Positions 19,383 through 29,472 of a DNA stretch of 64,000 nucleotides are shown here, piece by piece. The stretch lies in the NCBI RefSeq assembly GCF_009766095.1, contig NZ_LMUD01000047.1, positions 1-64,000 of the forward strand. The letters are read 5' to 3'. The DNA comes from Granulicella sp. S190 (GTDB lineage: Bacteria > Acidobacteriota > Terriglobia > Terriglobales > Acidobacteriaceae). Position 1 is the first letter of the stretch; each line of letters opens with the position of its first letter. Below the pieces are notes generated by a model. It was not told the origin of the DNA, searched no databases, and saw only the letters and a list, made by a program, of their open reading frames with translations. The translations under genes and the position numbers were made by a program.

Positions 19383-20735
19383 ATGCCTGACCCAAATACC
19401 ACAGAGGAAGCTCAATCGAAGGTGCAGGCTCCGTTCGAGTCCTGGGGACGCTACCCTACCTACGACGCGAAGCTTCTGCCGCTCCACTGGCAAGGCGATT
19501 ATCCAGCACTCGTGGAGAACCTCCACAACGGAGCTTTGCCTGTAGGGATGGGCCGAAGCTACGGCGACGTTTGCCTCCTTAAAGACGGCAACCTTCTGGT
19601 CACCACGGCGATGAATCGCCTGATCAGCTTTGACCCGAAGACCGGGCTGCTTACCGCCGAGGCGGGCGTGAGTCTCGCGCAGATTCTCGACTTTGCTGTT
19701 CCGCGGGGTTTTTTTCTGCCTGTCTCGCCGGGAACCAAGTATGTAACTCTTGGCGGAGCAATTGCGAATGATATTCACGGTAAGAATCATCACTCTGCCG
19801 GAACGTTCGGATGCCACATCACGCAGTTCGAGCTTGTGCGCTCCGACGGTTCGCGTATGCTGTGCTCCCCTACGGAGAACCCTGAGTTCTACGCTGCGAC
19901 CATCGGCGGCCTCGGCCTGACGGGCGTCATCACCTGGGCCACGCTGCGTCTCAAGCCGATTGTGTCCCGCAAGATCGACTACGAAGGTATCCAGTTTCAC
20001 GGTATCGACGAGTTTCTAGACCTTACCAATCAAAGCAAGGATATTGAGTACACCGTGAGTTGGGTCGATGTTACGTCGTCTGGCCGTAATTTTGCCCGGG
20101 GCATCTTCATGCAGGGCGACCACTCCACGAAGAGAGATGACCTGACGCGATCTCCGAAGCCGAAGCTTGTCTTTCCCTTTGAGGCTCCGGGCTTTGCACT
20201 CAATTCGCTTACGGTGAGCCTCTTCAATACTGCGTTCTTTCATAAACAGATTCATAAGCGCGTCGTCGCCGTGCAGGACTACGAGCCCTTTTTCTATCCG
20301 CTCGATAAGGTTCTCCGCTGGAATCGCATGTATGGCAAGCGCGGTCTTTTACAGTTTCAGTACGTCATTCCGTGGGAGCACGCCAAAGAGGGAACCATCG
20401 CTGTCCTGCGCGAGGTGGCCAAGTCCGGCCTTGCCAGCTTCCTTGCTGTACTGAAGGCCTTCGGCGACGTTCCTTCGCCCGGCATGATGAGCTTCCCGAA
20501 GCCGGGCATCACGCTCGCGCTCGATTTTCCCATCAAGCCTGACAAGAGTTTTCCGCTCTTTCAGCGTCTAGCCGATATGACCCGCGAGTTCGGGGGTCGC
20601 CTGTATCCCGCCAAAGATGCTGCCATGACGGCTTCGCAGTTCCAATCCTTCTACCCTCAATGGCAGCAGTTTGCCCAATACCGTGACCCTATGCTCACCT
20701 CCAGCTTCTGGGAGCGCGTCACTCCAAATTCATAA
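19383..20735 (+). CDS. dprE1: DprE1-like FAD-dependent decaprenylphosphoryl-ribose 2-epimerase subunit
   Basis: The N-terminal FAD-binding domain carries PVGMGRSYGD (near residue 53) and DIHGKNHHSAGTFG (near residue 130), which I recognise as the DprE1 signature within the vanillyl-alcohol-oxidase fold, followed by TIGGLGLTGVI. DprE1 oxidises polyprenyl-phosphoryl-ribose at C2, and DprE2 then reduces the keto product to the arabinose form. The adjacent SDR gene, 17 bp downstream, fits DprE2. I start at ATG 19383; an in-frame GTG at 19362 is possible, and neither has a good ribosome binding site. The gene begins only 35 bp after a terminator T-tract. Substrate in this organism is inferred. The partner phosphoribosyltransferase (UbiA type) is absent here. 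Confidence 0.85.
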   Translation: MPDPNTTEEAQSKVQAPFESWGRYPTYDAKLLPLHWQGDYPALVENLHNGALPVGMGRSYGDVCLLKDGNLLVTTAMNRLISFDPKTGLLTAEAGVSLAQILDFAVPRGFFLPVSPGTKYVTLGGAIANDIHGKNHHSAGTFGCHITQFELVRSDGSRMLCSPTENPEFYAATIGGLGLTGVITWATLRLKPIVSRKIDYEGIQFHGIDEFLDLTNQSKDIEYTVSWVDVTSSGRNFARGIFMQGDHSTKRDDLTRSPKPKLVFPFEAPGFALNSLTVSLFNTAFFHKQIHKRVVAVQDYEPFFYPLDKVLRWNRMYGKRGLLQFQYVIPWEHAKEGTIAVLREVAKSGLASFLAVLKAFGDVPSPGMMSFPKPGITLALDFPIKPDKSFPLFQRLADMTREFGGRLYPAKDAAMTASQFQSFYPQWQQFAQYRDPMLTSSFWERVTPNS

Positions 20736-20752
20736 GACCGGACAAAGCACCT

Positions 20753-21523
20753 ATGAGCACGACCCCGCAATCGACCCCTTCGGCTCCGCGCAAGATTCTT
20801 GTTCTTGGAGCCACCTCCGGTATCGCGGAAGCGACCTGTCGCATCTGGGCCTCGCAGGGCGCAAGCCTCTTTCTAGTCGCGCGCAACGCCGAAAAACTTG
20901 CAGCCGTAGCCGCCGATCTTAAAACCCGTGGAGCAAGCTACGTCGATACTGCCGTGGCTGATCTCGACGACACGGACCAGCACCCGTCGCTGCTCGCTCA
21001 CGCCATTAACTCGCTGACCGGCATGGATATCGCGTATCTCGCGCATGGTGTGCTCGGCGACCAAGCCGAGGCCGAGCGGGAGTTTAATACCGCTGCGCAG
21101 ATTCTGCACACCAACTTTATGGCACCCGTCTCGCTGCTAACGTGGCTGGCTAACTTCTGCGTCCAGCGCCACGCCGGCACCCTTGCGGTTATCTCTTCCG
21201 TAGCTGGCGACAGAGGCCGCAAGTCCAACTATGTCTATGGGTCTTCGAAGGCTGGCCTGTCGGCGTTTCTTGGCGGCCTTCGCAACCGTGTCGACCGCGA
21301 AGGCGTTACTGTTCTTGCTATCAAACCCGGCCCTACCAAGACCGCAATGACCGCGAACATGCCGAAGAGCGAGACGTTTGCCGATGTCGACTCAGTGGCG
21401 GAGGCCATCGTTAGCGCTATCGATAAACGTAAAGACGTTCTTTACGTTCCGTTTAAATGGCAGCCGATCATGTTTGTTATTCGCAACATTCCGGAGCGAG
21501 TGTTCAAGAAGCTGAACCTCTGA
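20753..21523 (+). CDS. dprE2: DprE2-like short-chain dehydrogenase/reductase
   Basis: The 256-residue protein is a classical SDR: ILVLGATSGIAEATCR at the nucleotide-binding loop, VISSVAGDRGRKSNYVYGSSKAG containing the catalytic Ser, Tyr and Lys, and AIKPGPTKTAMTANMPKS after it. The IAEATCR form of the Gly-rich loop and the pairing with a DprE1-type oxidase point to decaprenylphosphoryl-2-keto-erythropentose reductase, which uses NADH. It lies 17 bp after dprE1 and is certainly co-transcribed. If the DprE1 assignment failed this would be an unassigned SDR. Confidence 0.8.
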   Translation: MSTTPQSTPSAPRKILVLGATSGIAEATCRIWASQGASLFLVARNAEKLAAVAADLKTRGASYVDTAVADLDDTDQHPSLLAHAINSLTGMDIAYLAHGVLGDQAEAEREFNTAAQILHTNFMAPVSLLTWLANFCVQRHAGTLAVISSVAGDRGRKSNYVYGSSKAGLSAFLGGLRNRVDREGVTVLAIKPGPTKTAMTANMPKSETFADVDSVAEAIVSAIDKRKDVLYVPFKWQPIMFVIRNIPERVFKKLNL

Positions 21524-21541
21524 GATTCTTCTGCCGGAGGG

Positions 21542-21928
21542 CTATTTCAGCAGGCTCTCAGGCTTCAGGAGACTCTTCGGTGCGACCATCTTCCAGGCTT
21601 CCAGAATGTGTGCCGCCAGGTCATGTTCGCCTATTCGGTGCAACTCGATCCCGACCCAACCCTTGACTCCGACGTAAGGTGGGCGGAAGAAAGTTTCGGG
21701 CGAAGCTGCAATCAGATTTTCCTGCATGCCGGGTGGCGTTGGAAGCCAGACTGCGACATGACCATCGCCGTGATGGTTATTCGCGAACATGACGAAGACT
21801 TTCTTGCGGACGAACCACGTCGGCTCCCCATGCGATAGCTTCTCTTCGCATGCTGGCATGCTCATGCAGATCCGTCTTATACGACCGGTGTGATCTTCAG
21901 AGGTTGCGACTTTCTTTTTGACGACCAT
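21542..21928 (-). CDS. MmcQ/YjbR-family protein
   Basis: The 128-residue protein has the features of the YjbR/MmcQ fold (CyaY-like): an early MPACEEKLSHGEPTWFVRKKVF segment, AVWLPTPPGMQENLI, and a final ...GVKGWVGIEL then a helix with AWKMVAPKSLL. Members are small cytosolic proteins of uncertain, possibly DNA-binding, function. The C-terminus contains a tiny internal duplication (SLLKPESLLK). Convergent with dprE2, 18 bp between stops. The ribosome binding site is weak. Confidence 0.78.
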   Translation of the reverse strand: MVVKKKVATSEDHTGRIRRICMSMPACEEKLSHGEPTWFVRKKVFVMFANNHHGDGHVAVWLPTPPGMQENLIAASPETFFRPPYVGVKGWVGIELHRIGEHDLAAHILEAWKMVAPKSLLKPESLLK

Positions 21929-21969
21929 TTTTTCGCTTTCGCGGATGCAAATGGACTTGCAGGTTTAGC

Positions 21970-22965
21970 CTAAACATTTTCCTGCTGTTGCTGCGCCATC
22001 TGCTGCTGACGTGTCGGAGGTGGAGGCTGCTCGGGAAGCTGCGTTGCTTTTTCGACGAGGATCGACCAGTCTTCCGGTACGGGCAGCTCCTGGTCGAGCG
22101 ATGGTGTTCCGAGGCTTGGTGTGACTCGCACGGCTACGGTGAGTTCGCTCGCAGCGCGGCCTCGAAAGATGCCGTGGGTTGGCGGCACATCGGAGTAGTC
22201 ACGGCCAATCGCGGTCCGGATGTGGCGATCTCCCGCTACCAGCCAGTTGGTTGGGTCGAATCCGACCCAGCCGAGGTGGGGAATGAGAGCTTCGATCCAG
22301 GCGTGGGTCGCGGAGCTTACGGAGCGGTCCATGTCGCTTTCGCCGTGGAAGAGATATCCGCTGACGTAACGGCAGGGGATCCTCAGCTTCGATCGCACGA
22401 GAGTGATCATGATGTGCGCGAAGTCCTGACAGACCCCGGCCTGGGTGCCTAAGGCGAGGTCGATGGGTGAGTCGACGTTGGTCGACTTCGGCTTGTAGTC
22501 GAAGTACTCGTAGATCTGCTGATTGAGGTGATGAAGGACCATGAGCGGATCATCTCTGCGTCGCACATCCAGCTTTGCGGCGAGGGAATCGAGCGCGGGG
22601 GTGGGTATGGCAAACTCGCTGGGCAGCAACATCTCCCAGTAGTCGCCCTGTTCGACCATGGCGTCGAGATCTGCCCAGGCATCGGGCGCGAGGAAGGCTG
22701 GAATCTGTGGTGCCGGCTGCACTTCGACCAGGGACTCGGCAACGATGACCAGCTGTCCGTGCATGCCTGGGATGTCGAAGTGGTGAACATGATTTGCGAG
22801 ATGGTCGCGATAGCTGAAGACTCTGCAACGCGGGCTGACGGAGAGATGGAAGGTCAGGCAGCGTTGATTGTGGTCGCTGCGCGGGTGCATTCGAGTCTCC
22901 ATCATGCTCTCGCTGACCTGGTTGCTATACAAAAACTTCGTCAGATGGCGAATCGAATAATACAT
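21970..22965 (-). CDS. Transglutaminase-like protein
   Basis: The N-terminal half is the bacterial transglutaminase-like N domain (YYSIRHLTKFLYSNQVSES). The core domain then shows the papain-like triad: Cys in GVCQDFAH (near residue 177), His in SSATHAWIEAL, and Asp in WVGFDPTNW. The C-terminus is Pro/Gln-rich (PPPPTRQQQMAQQQQ). No signal peptide is visible. The gene is last in a four-gene minus-strand operon with an ATP-grasp, an alpha-E and an acyltransferase protein. Such transglutaminases co-occur with circularly permuted ATP-grasp and alpha-E genes in many bacteria, probably for peptide modification or cleavage, but no reaction is established. Confidence 0.88.
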   Translation of the reverse strand: MYYSIRHLTKFLYSNQVSESMMETRMHPRSDHNQRCLTFHLSVSPRCRVFSYRDHLANHVHHFDIPGMHGQLVIVAESLVEVQPAPQIPAFLAPDAWADLDAMVEQGDYWEMLLPSEFAIPTPALDSLAAKLDVRRRDDPLMVLHHLNQQIYEYFDYKPKSTNVDSPIDLALGTQAGVCQDFAHIMITLVRSKLRIPCRYVSGYLFHGESDMDRSVSSATHAWIEALIPHLGWVGFDPTNWLVAGDRHIRTAIGRDYSDVPPTHGIFRGRAASELTVAVRVTPSLGTPSLDQELPVPEDWSILVEKATQLPEQPPPPTRQQQMAQQQQENV

Positions 22966-23004
22966 AGACCGTCCCTTTCGATTGTTCGAAGAGATGCATT
23001 CGGA

Positions 23005-24012
23005 TTACAGGGGCCAGCGAAAGAGCCAGCCCAGCCGCCATCGATCCTGTTGATACCAAACAATAGCAGGTAAGAGTGTCGCGAAGGCCGTTGGGAGGAG
23101 CAGTTGAAGCCAAAGATTGTTGGTGTGGAACACTTTCAGCAATATTGCGCGTGTCGTGATCTGCCCAAAGGCGCTCATCAGAAAGACTGCCAGCGATGCC
23201 CGGCCGATCCAGGCTAAAGCGTTGCCTAGTTGGTGTTTTTCCAGGACTCGTGCTGCGAAGAAGAGCAAGCATGTGCCGGTAAGGCCAAGTGCAACGAAGC
23301 TCCATCGCCCGGGTGGGCCATAGAGTCGGATCGCGAGAAACTGAATCGCCAAGAAGAGAATGAGGCCAAGAGCTGCTCTTGCCTTTTGCAGCCGCTCCAG
23401 TCGAAAGATGGTGTTGCCCACCCACATACCCGCAGCTAAGAAGCAGAATTCACGCAAGATCTCATAAGGTATCAATGTGCTGAATGGCACACAGAGAGAG
23501 ATGATGAGTGCAGATACAAACCGTAGCCAGTGCGGAAGCCGGACGGTCAGCATCGCCAGCAGGAGGCAAAAGAACAAGGTATACAAAAACCATCCCTCAT
23601 TCCCCTCCAGAAGGCCTACAAGAAAAACTTTCCAAAGAAAGGGACGGGGAGTCGCCGCGAAGTACACCAGAAAGGGGCTGAGTACCGCAAAGACCGTACC
23701 CCACAGCGCGTAGGGATACAGGATTGTCTTCACCTTGTCCACCGTGAAGTGCGCCGGCCCACGCTTGCGAATGCTGCCTATAACGAACAGACCGGCCACG
23801 AAAAAAAAGGCCGGCATATGAAAGCTGTAGATAAAGTCATCGGTAAAAAAAACTCGAGAGCCTGTTCCCCATCCTCGATGAATTGCGCCTTGAAGCGTAT
23901 GGCCAAATACCACCAGAATGATGGCTATGCCCTTCACGATATCGACAAGAGTGGAGCGTGTCCCGCTGGTAATTGGTTCTGAGGTCTCTGCCGTTGATCT
24001 CTGTGTGCTCAT
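23005..24012 (-). CDS. Acyltransferase-3 family membrane protein
   Basis: The 335-residue protein has about ten membrane helices and the family's N-terminal pattern: DIVKGIAIILVVFGHTLQGA with the key His, then FIYSFHMPAFFFVAGLF. Family members O-acylate sugars, lipids and cell-wall polymers at the membrane. Its ATG follows the alpha-E gene's TAG with no spacer (TAG-ATG), so translation is probably coupled. It separates the alpha-E gene from the transglutaminase gene, which are normally adjacent, so it may be a lineage-specific addition to this system. The acyl acceptor is unknown. Confidence 0.87.
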   Translation of the reverse strand: MSTQRSTAETSEPITSGTRSTLVDIVKGIAIILVVFGHTLQGAIHRGWGTGSRVFFTDDFIYSFHMPAFFFVAGLFVIGSIRKRGPAHFTVDKVKTILYPYALWGTVFAVLSPFLVYFAATPRPFLWKVFLVGLLEGNEGWFLYTLFFCLLLAMLTVRLPHWLRFVSALIISLCVPFSTLIPYEILREFCFLAAGMWVGNTIFRLERLQKARAALGLILFLAIQFLAIRLYGPPGRWSFVALGLTGTCLLFFAARVLEKHQLGNALAWIGRASLAVFLMSAFGQITTRAILLKVFHTNNLWLQLLLPTAFATLLPAIVWYQQDRWRLGWLFRWPL

Positions 24013-24999
24013 CTATCCTGCCAGGGCCGCCTGAATGGAATAGTCCACGTATAGCTCGTAGATCGTCTCGTGAATTGCGCGGCACTGTGCCTGGATGCCG
24101 CTCAGATATCCCAGCACATCCTGGTTTAATATCTCATCGACGCTACTGTAGTTTAGTGAGGACTGAAGTCTTCCGCTGAGCCGACGCAATGTTTCGGCAC
24201 GGCTTTTGCCGCTGTCTCCCTGGATCTTCTCAAGAGCGCATTGCAGGCTATCGATCGAAAACCGAACCGAATGGGGAAATTCCTCGTCGAGGAGAAGAAA
24301 TTCAAAGATCTGATCCGGCGTGAGATCCGCGGTATACACCTTGCAATACGCTTCGAAGGCTGTAGCCGAACGCAACAGGCCCATCCAGTCGAGGTACTCA
24401 TTTCCATCAACGACTCTCTCTGTGTTGCCCCAGAGATCGACGTGATAGGCCTGGAGAAGCAACGCGGTTGCGCACGCCCGCTCGATATATCGTCCCACCT
24501 GGATGAACTGCCAGCCTTCGCCGTGATTCATCGTCGAGTCGGTAACACCCTGAAACTGATGCACCGCCTCCATCACAGACTGAAGAAATTCACTTGGCTG
24601 CGACATGCCGGCAACCAGCGCTTCAGACTGCCTTTGATGCTCCATCTCCGGTCCTGTCACCTGAAGATAGAGGCTGTTCAGCCGATGCCACTGCTCGGTA
24701 GAGATCTGCTCACGCACATGCCGCGAGTTCTCCCGCGCGGCGATGATGCACGACAGGATAGAAGCCTTGTTCGCTGTATCGAAGGTCAGGGCCTGGGTCA
24801 GCGCGTACGGCTCCCCTGTCCACTCGACGTTCTTAGGTTTGCCCAAGGCCTGCAAGACTCGCTGCCATCGCCGTTCCGCGCTGATAGGGCTCTCATCGAG
24901 CATCAGGTTCAGATTTACATCGAGCAGACGCGTGGTGTGTTCGGCGCGCTCAAGATAACGGCTCATCCAGTACAAGCTATCGGCAACACGTGAAAGCAT
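24013..24999 (-). CDS. Alpha-E domain protein
   Basis: The 328-residue, all-helical protein begins MLSRVADSLYWMSRYLERAEH, the typical opening of the alpha-E (DUF403) family, and continues with VGRYIERACATALLL and WMGLLRSATAFEAYCK. These proteins are found fused or adjacent to circularly permuted ATP-grasp proteins, and no enzyme activity is assigned to them. Here the gene starts 12 bp after the ATP-grasp stop and abuts the acyltransferase start, so the order is ATP-grasp, alpha-E, acyltransferase, transglutaminase. Confidence 0.92.
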   Translation of the reverse strand: MLSRVADSLYWMSRYLERAEHTTRLLDVNLNLMLDESPISAERRWQRVLQALGKPKNVEWTGEPYALTQALTFDTANKASILSCIIAARENSRHVREQISTEQWHRLNSLYLQVTGPEMEHQRQSEALVAGMSQPSEFLQSVMEAVHQFQGVTDSTMNHGEGWQFIQVGRYIERACATALLLQAYHVDLWGNTERVVDGNEYLDWMGLLRSATAFEAYCKVYTADLTPDQIFEFLLLDEEFPHSVRFSIDSLQCALEKIQGDSGKSRAETLRRLSGRLQSSLNYSSVDEILNQDVLGYLSGIQAQCRAIHETIYELYVDYSIQAALAG

Positions 25000-25011
25000 A
25001 GACCTCTCCCT

Positions 25012-26478
25012 TCACTGGCTCAATACCCACGTATCTTTACTCCCGCCACCCTGCGACGAGTTCACCACCAGCGACCCTTGATTCAACGCCACCCGAGTCA
25101 AGCCGCCCGGAACGATCGTCACCTTATCGCCATACAACACGTAAGGCCGTAGATCCACATGCCGCGGTTGCAGCTCATCGCCGATCAAGCATGGTGCTCG
25201 CGAAAACGTTATGGTTGGCTGCGCGATGTAGTTCCTCGGATCGGCTTCTATCTTTCTCGCGAACTCTTCCTGCTGCGCCTTGGTCGACTGTGGTCCGATC
25301 AGCATGCCGTAGCCACCGCTTTCGCCTACTGCCTTGATCACGAGCTTGTCGAGATTCTGGAGTACGTGCTGCCGCTCTTTAGGCCTGGTGAGGAGATAGG
25401 TTTCAACGTTCTTCAACACGGGCTCTTCGCTCAGGTAGTACTTGATGATTTCGGGGACGTAGGCGTAGAGCGCCTTATCATCCGCTACGCCGGTGCCGAA
25501 TGCATTGGCCAGCGTTACATTGCCCGCACGGTAGGCGTTGAACAGACCCGCTACTCCAAGGATTGAGTCCCCACGGAACGCGAGTGGATCGATGAAGTCA
25601 TCGTCCACGCGCCGGTAGATTACATCGACCCGTCGCAGTCCGATGGTGGTCCGCATGTAAACGACGTTGTCGTGAGTGACCAGGTCGCGGCCTTCGACCA
25701 GCTCGATGCCCATCTGGCGAGCGAGGTAGGCGTGCTCGAAGTAGGCCGAGTTGAAGACTCCGGGGGACAGCAGTACGATGTTTGGCTCGGGGCGTCCCTC
25801 TGGAGCAAGCGAACGCAATGTTCCGAGAAGCAGCTGCGTGTATTGCTCGATCGGCCTGACGTTGTAGCTGCGAAACAGCTGCGGAAAGATTCGCTTCATG
25901 ACCCGGCGATTGGTCAGCATGTAGCTGACGCCGCTGGGAACACGGAGATTGTCTTCGAGCACGACAAACTCTCCGCTCTCGAGTCGAATCAAGTCCGTTC
26001 CGCAAACGGCGATGTAGACGTTCCTGGGAACCTGCAGGCCCGCCATCTGCCTGCGGTAGTGCTTGCAGCTATAGACGACCTCGCGCGGCACGATGCCATC
26101 GTCGAGGATTCTGCCTTCGTTGTAGATGTCCTTCAGGAAGAGGTTCAGAGCGGTGATGCGTTGAGTCAACCCAGACTCAACCGTGGCCCACTCCGCGGCA
26201 GTGATGATGCGCGGAATCAGGTCGTAGGGGAAGATCTTTTCGGTCCCCTCTTCGCGCCCGTACACAGTGAAGGTGATGCCCTGATTGAGAAAGCTGAGGT
26301 CGGCAGCCTGCTTTCTTCGCTGCAGCTCGTCTGAGGGCAACGATGCGAAGTGCTCGAGGAGCGGCTCGCAGTGGGGGTGCAGATTGCCTGGACCCGTGAA
26401 CATCTCGTCATAGGCGTGATCCAGCAGATAATTTTTCAGGGCCGCATGCTCGAACTGGGATGGCTGGGTTGGATGCAT
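25012..26478 (-). CDS. Circularly permuted ATP-grasp protein
   Basis: I chose ATG 26478 ([11 protein letters not shown]...) over upstream codons because the family begins close to the YDEMF segment. The 488-residue protein shows the CP-ATP-grasp type 2 features: [74 protein letters not shown] and [14 protein letters not shown]-grasp enzymes form amide bonds through acylphosphates, so this is probably a peptide or amino-acid ligase. It is first in the four-gene operon, divergent from typA across 251 bp. Similar clusters occur beside Anbu proteasome-like peptidases, but no Anbu gene is present in the window. Confidence 0.92.
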   Translation of the reverse strand: MHPTQPSQFEHAALKNYLLDHAYDEMFTGPGNLHPHCEPLLEHFASLPSDELQRRKQAADLSFLNQGITFTVYGREEGTEKIFPYDLIPRIITAAEWATVESGLTQRITALNLFLKDIYNEGRILDDGIVPREVVYSCKHYRRQMAGLQVPRNVYIAVCGTDLIRLESGEFVVLEDNLRVPSGVSYMLTNRRVMKRIFPQLFRSYNVRPIEQYTQLLLGTLRSLAPEGRPEPNIVLLSPGVFNSAYFEHAYLARQMGIELVEGRDLVTHDNVVYMRTTIGLRRVDVIYRRVDDDFIDPLAFRGDSILGVAGLFNAYRAGNVTLANAFGTGVADDKALYAYVPEIIKYYLSEEPVLKNVETYLLTRPKERQHVLQNLDKLVIKAVGESGGYGMLIGPQSTKAQQEEFARKIEADPRNYIAQPTITFSRAPCLIGDELQPRHVDLRPYVLYGDKVTIVPGGLTRVALNQGSLVVNSSQGGGSKDTWVLSQ

Positions 26479-26729
26479 TAGGAGCCTTGAGTATAGCGGC
26501 ACAATCCCAAGCGTCAAAACGCAATCTCACAGCCTTTCGACTGAAAGGATTAGATTTGAAGAACTATCTCCTGGGTGGAAGTGGAGCTGAAAATAAAGGC
26601 GCATTCACCATATCTTCTTCCAGTTGGGCATTTTTGGGAGTCAACCTGTGCCCAAGTAGGCTAAACTAGGAGAGACGCGCACTTTCCCCGAAATAACACC
26701 CCTAAGCGCCCAGACAGGACATACACGCA

Positions 26730-28562
26730 GTGAGCAATTCAACCGCAGTAGCCGTTAAGCCTATCTTCAATATCGCCATTATCGCCCACGTCGATCATGG
26801 CAAGACCACCCTGGTCGATGCCATGCTGCGCCAGAGCGGAACCTTCCGCTCCAATGAGGCCGTTACCGATCGAGTCATGGACTCCAACGATCTTGAAAAA
26901 GAGCGCGGCATCACGATTCTCGCGAAGAATACCGCTCTTTACTATCACGACAATAAGATCAATATCGTCGACACCCCTGGCCACGCCGACTTCGGTGGTG
27001 AAGTGGAGCGCGCACTGAAGATGGTCGATGGTGTCGTTCTTCTCGTCGATGCCTCTGAAGGACCCCTGCCGCAGACGCGCTATGTGCTCTCAAAGGCCCT
27101 TGAAGCCGGTCTCACGCCGATGGTCGTCATCAATAAGATCGATCGTCCGGACGCGCGTCCTCAGGAGGTTTTGAACGAAGTTTATGACCTCTTTATCGAC
27201 CTGGATGCTGACGAGTCGGTTCTCGACTTTCCCGTTCTTTATACCAACGGCAAGCTGGGTACCGCGACCAACGATCTTGCGACCCCTGGCACCGATCTTC
27301 AGCCTCTCTTCGAGCAGATCGTCAAGACCATACCGGTCTCGAAGGGCGATCCCGAGGGCACGCTCCAGATCCTCGTTACCAACCTTGACTACTCCGACTA
27401 TCTTGGCCGTCTGGCTATCGGTCGCGTCTTCAATGGCACGATGCGCACTGGTCAGGAGTACTCGGTCGCGAAGATCGACGGCACCTTTACCAAGCACAAG
27501 ATCACCAAGCTGTTCAGCTTCTCCGGGCTGAAGCGCACGGATATCGACGAGACTCAGGTGGGCGATATTGTCGCCATCGCCGGTATTCCGGGCATCTTTA
27601 TCGGGGAGAGCTTCTGCGATATCGAAAATCCGCAACCGCTGCCGCAGATTACCATTGATGAGCCGACGATTGCCATCCAGTTCAACGTCAACAACTCTCC
27701 CTTTGCAGGTCGCGAAGGCAAGTTCGTTACCTCACGTAATCTGCGTGACCGCCTGGAGAAAGAGCTTCTTACCAACGTCTCGCTGAAGATGCAGGACACC
27801 GGTTCACCGGACTCGTTCAAGGTTCTTGGCCGCGGCGAACTCCAGCTTGGCATCCTGATCGAGATGATGCGCCGCGAAGGCTTCGAGCTGATGGCGAGCC
27901 GTCCTGAGATCGTTACGAAGCGGGTCGACGACCAGCTTGTCGAGCCGGTCGAACATCTGTCGATTGACGTTCCGGAGAACTTTGTGGGTACTGTCATCGA
28001 ACGCCTGGGGCCGAGAAAAGGCGAGATGACCAAGATGATCAATCATGGTTCAGGCCGCGTTCGCATGGAGTTCCGCATTCCTTCGCGAGGCTTGATTGGT
28101 CTGCGCTCGGAGATGCTGACCGAGACTCGTGGAACGATCATCATGAACTCGATTCTGGACGGCTACATCGCGTACCAGGGGGAGATTCCGCAGCGTCTTT
28201 CTGGTGCTTTGATCTCCGATCGCCAAGGCACGACAACTGCTTATGCGCTGGAAGGGCTGCAGGATCGCGGCGTTCTCTTCGTTACCGACGGAGTAGAGGT
28301 CTACGAGGGCATGATCGTCGGTGAGCACACGCGGGACAACGATCTGGACGTGAACTGCGTTCGCGAGAAGAAGCTCTCGAACATGCGTGCTTCCGGCTCG
28401 GATGATGCTGTACGGCTTGTTCCTTATAAGCAGTTGACCCTTGAGCAGTGCATCGAGTTCATTGCAGACGATGAGCTGGTTGAGGTTACGCCGAAGTCGC
28501 TGCGCATGCGCAAGAAGGTTTTGCAGGCTAACCGCCGGCCGCGCAAGGGTTCCAGCGAGTAG
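26730..28562 (+). CDS. typA: Translational GTPase TypA/BipA
   Basis: The 610-residue protein is a full-length TypA. G1 is [12 protein letters not shown], the switch I region has [11 protein letters not shown]3 is [12 protein letters not shown], and G4 is NKID. EF-G-like domains and the TypA-specific C-terminal domain follow ([17 protein letters not shown]). TypA binds the ribosome and supports 50S assembly, growth in the cold and stress adaptation. The start is GTG 26730. A long perfect hairpin follows the stop and is shared with convergent sodA. Confidence 0.98.
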   Translation: MSNSTAVAVKPIFNIAIIAHVDHGKTTLVDAMLRQSGTFRSNEAVTDRVMDSNDLEKERGITILAKNTALYYHDNKINIVDTPGHADFGGEVERALKMVDGVVLLVDASEGPLPQTRYVLSKALEAGLTPMVVINKIDRPDARPQEVLNEVYDLFIDLDADESVLDFPVLYTNGKLGTATNDLATPGTDLQPLFEQIVKTIPVSKGDPEGTLQILVTNLDYSDYLGRLAIGRVFNGTMRTGQEYSVAKIDGTFTKHKITKLFSFSGLKRTDIDETQVGDIVAIAGIPGIFIGESFCDIENPQPLPQITIDEPTIAIQFNVNNSPFAGREGKFVTSRNLRDRLEKELLTNVSLKMQDTGSPDSFKVLGRGELQLGILIEMMRREGFELMASRPEIVTKRVDDQLVEPVEHLSIDVPENFVGTVIERLGPRKGEMTKMINHGSGRVRMEFRIPSRGLIGLRSEMLTETRGTIIMNSILDGYIAYQGEIPQRLSGALISDRQGTTTAYALEGLQDRGVLFVTDGVEVYEGMIVGEHTRDNDLDVNCVREKKLSNMRASGSDDAVRLVPYKQLTLEQCIEFIADDELVEVTPKSLRMRKKVLQANRRPRKGSSE

Positions 28563-28581
28563 TTCAGAGTAAAACTTAGAG

Positions 28582-28626
28582 CCAAACAAAACGGCTGCCC
28601 CCCTGGGGGACAGCCGTTTTGTTTGG
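28582..28626. terminator. Bidirectional terminator between typA and sodA
   Basis: A 16-bp perfect inverted repeat, CCAAACAAAACGGCTG (28582-28597) with CAGCCGTTTTGTTTGG (28611-28626), encloses a C-run and G-run that also pair. The A-rich left arm and T-rich right arm supply a T-tract in both directions, so it can end both convergent transcripts. Confidence 0.93.
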
Positions 28627-28659
28627 TGTGTCGACTACACGGTTGTTTATGCGTTGGAG

Positions 28660-29271
28660 CTACTTTTTGGCGGTGGCGAAGCGCTTGTTGATCTCGTCCC
28701 AGTTGACGGTGTTCCACCAGGCGGCGAGGTAGTCCGGGCGCTTGTTCTGGTACTTGAGGTAGTAGGCGTGCTCCCAGACGTCGTTGCCGAGGATGGGATA
28801 GTGGCCCTGGGAGAGGGGATTGTCCTGGTTGGCAGTCGTGACTATCTTCAGCTTGCCGCCTTCGAAGACGAGCCAGCCCCAGCCGGCGCCAAACTGCTTC
28901 GCGGTGGTCTCGTTGAACTGCTTTTTGAAGTCTTCGAAGGAGCCGAAGTCTGCTTTGATCTGATCGGCGATCGCGCCGGTGGGCTCGCCGCCACCCTTGG
29001 GCTTCATGATCTGCCAGAACATGGTGTGGTTGACGTGGCCGCCGCCGTTGTTTTGGACGACCTTGCGAACGTCCTCGGGGATGCTGGCGAGGTCCTTGAC
29101 GAGCTCCTCAGGCGTCTTCTTGCCGAGTTCGGGGTGCTTCTCGACCGCGCCGTTGAGGTTGGTGACGTAGGTCTGGTGGTGCTTGTCGTGGTGAAGCTTC
29201 ATCGTTGCTTCATCGATGTAGGGCTCGAGCGCCGCGTAGTCATAGGGCAGTGGGGGTAGTTCGTAGGCCAC
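28660..29271 (-). CDS. sodA: Superoxide dismutase, Fe/Mn family (probably Mn)
   Basis: I start at GTG 29271 because AGGAGA lies six bases upstream and the protein then begins (M)[16 protein letters not shown], the normal SOD N-terminus, giving 203 residues. A longer in-frame extension to 29412 has no such support. Metal ligands are visible in [19 protein letters not shown], and [21 protein letters not shown], with Gln at the discriminating position, favours manganese; this rests on family knowledge. No signal peptide, so it is cytosolic. It shares a bidirectional terminator with typA. Confidence 0.96.
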   Translation of the reverse strand: MAYELPPLPYDYAALEPYIDEATMKLHHDKHHQTYVTNLNGAVEKHPELGKKTPEELVKDLASIPEDVRKVVQNNGGGHVNHTMFWQIMKPKGGGEPTGAIADQIKADFGSFEDFKKQFNETTAKQFGAGWGWLVFEGGKLKIVTTANQDNPLSQGHYPILGNDVWEHAYYLKYQNKRPDYLAAWWNTVNWDEINKRFATAKK

Positions 29272-29472
29272 GGTAGTTCTCCTGTCGTCGTTCGGTATGT
29301 CAGTCAGGAGTATCCTGACCGCCTGAGAATGTTCGATGCTGTCCGGAGGGTGCGCGATGCACTCGGGGAGTCGGCACAACCTCCAGAATGATAGCGTACC
29401 TGCGGGATTCATCGCTCTTTGATGAAGGGATGTAACTTACTTCGTGGATCTGCGTTCTAATAGGAACCAACA

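Noticed and set aside
29272-29412. N-terminal extension of superoxide dismutase (47 residues)
   Set aside because: AGGAGA precedes GTG 29271, and the family N-terminus begins there; the extension has no ribosome binding site and no signal-peptide character.
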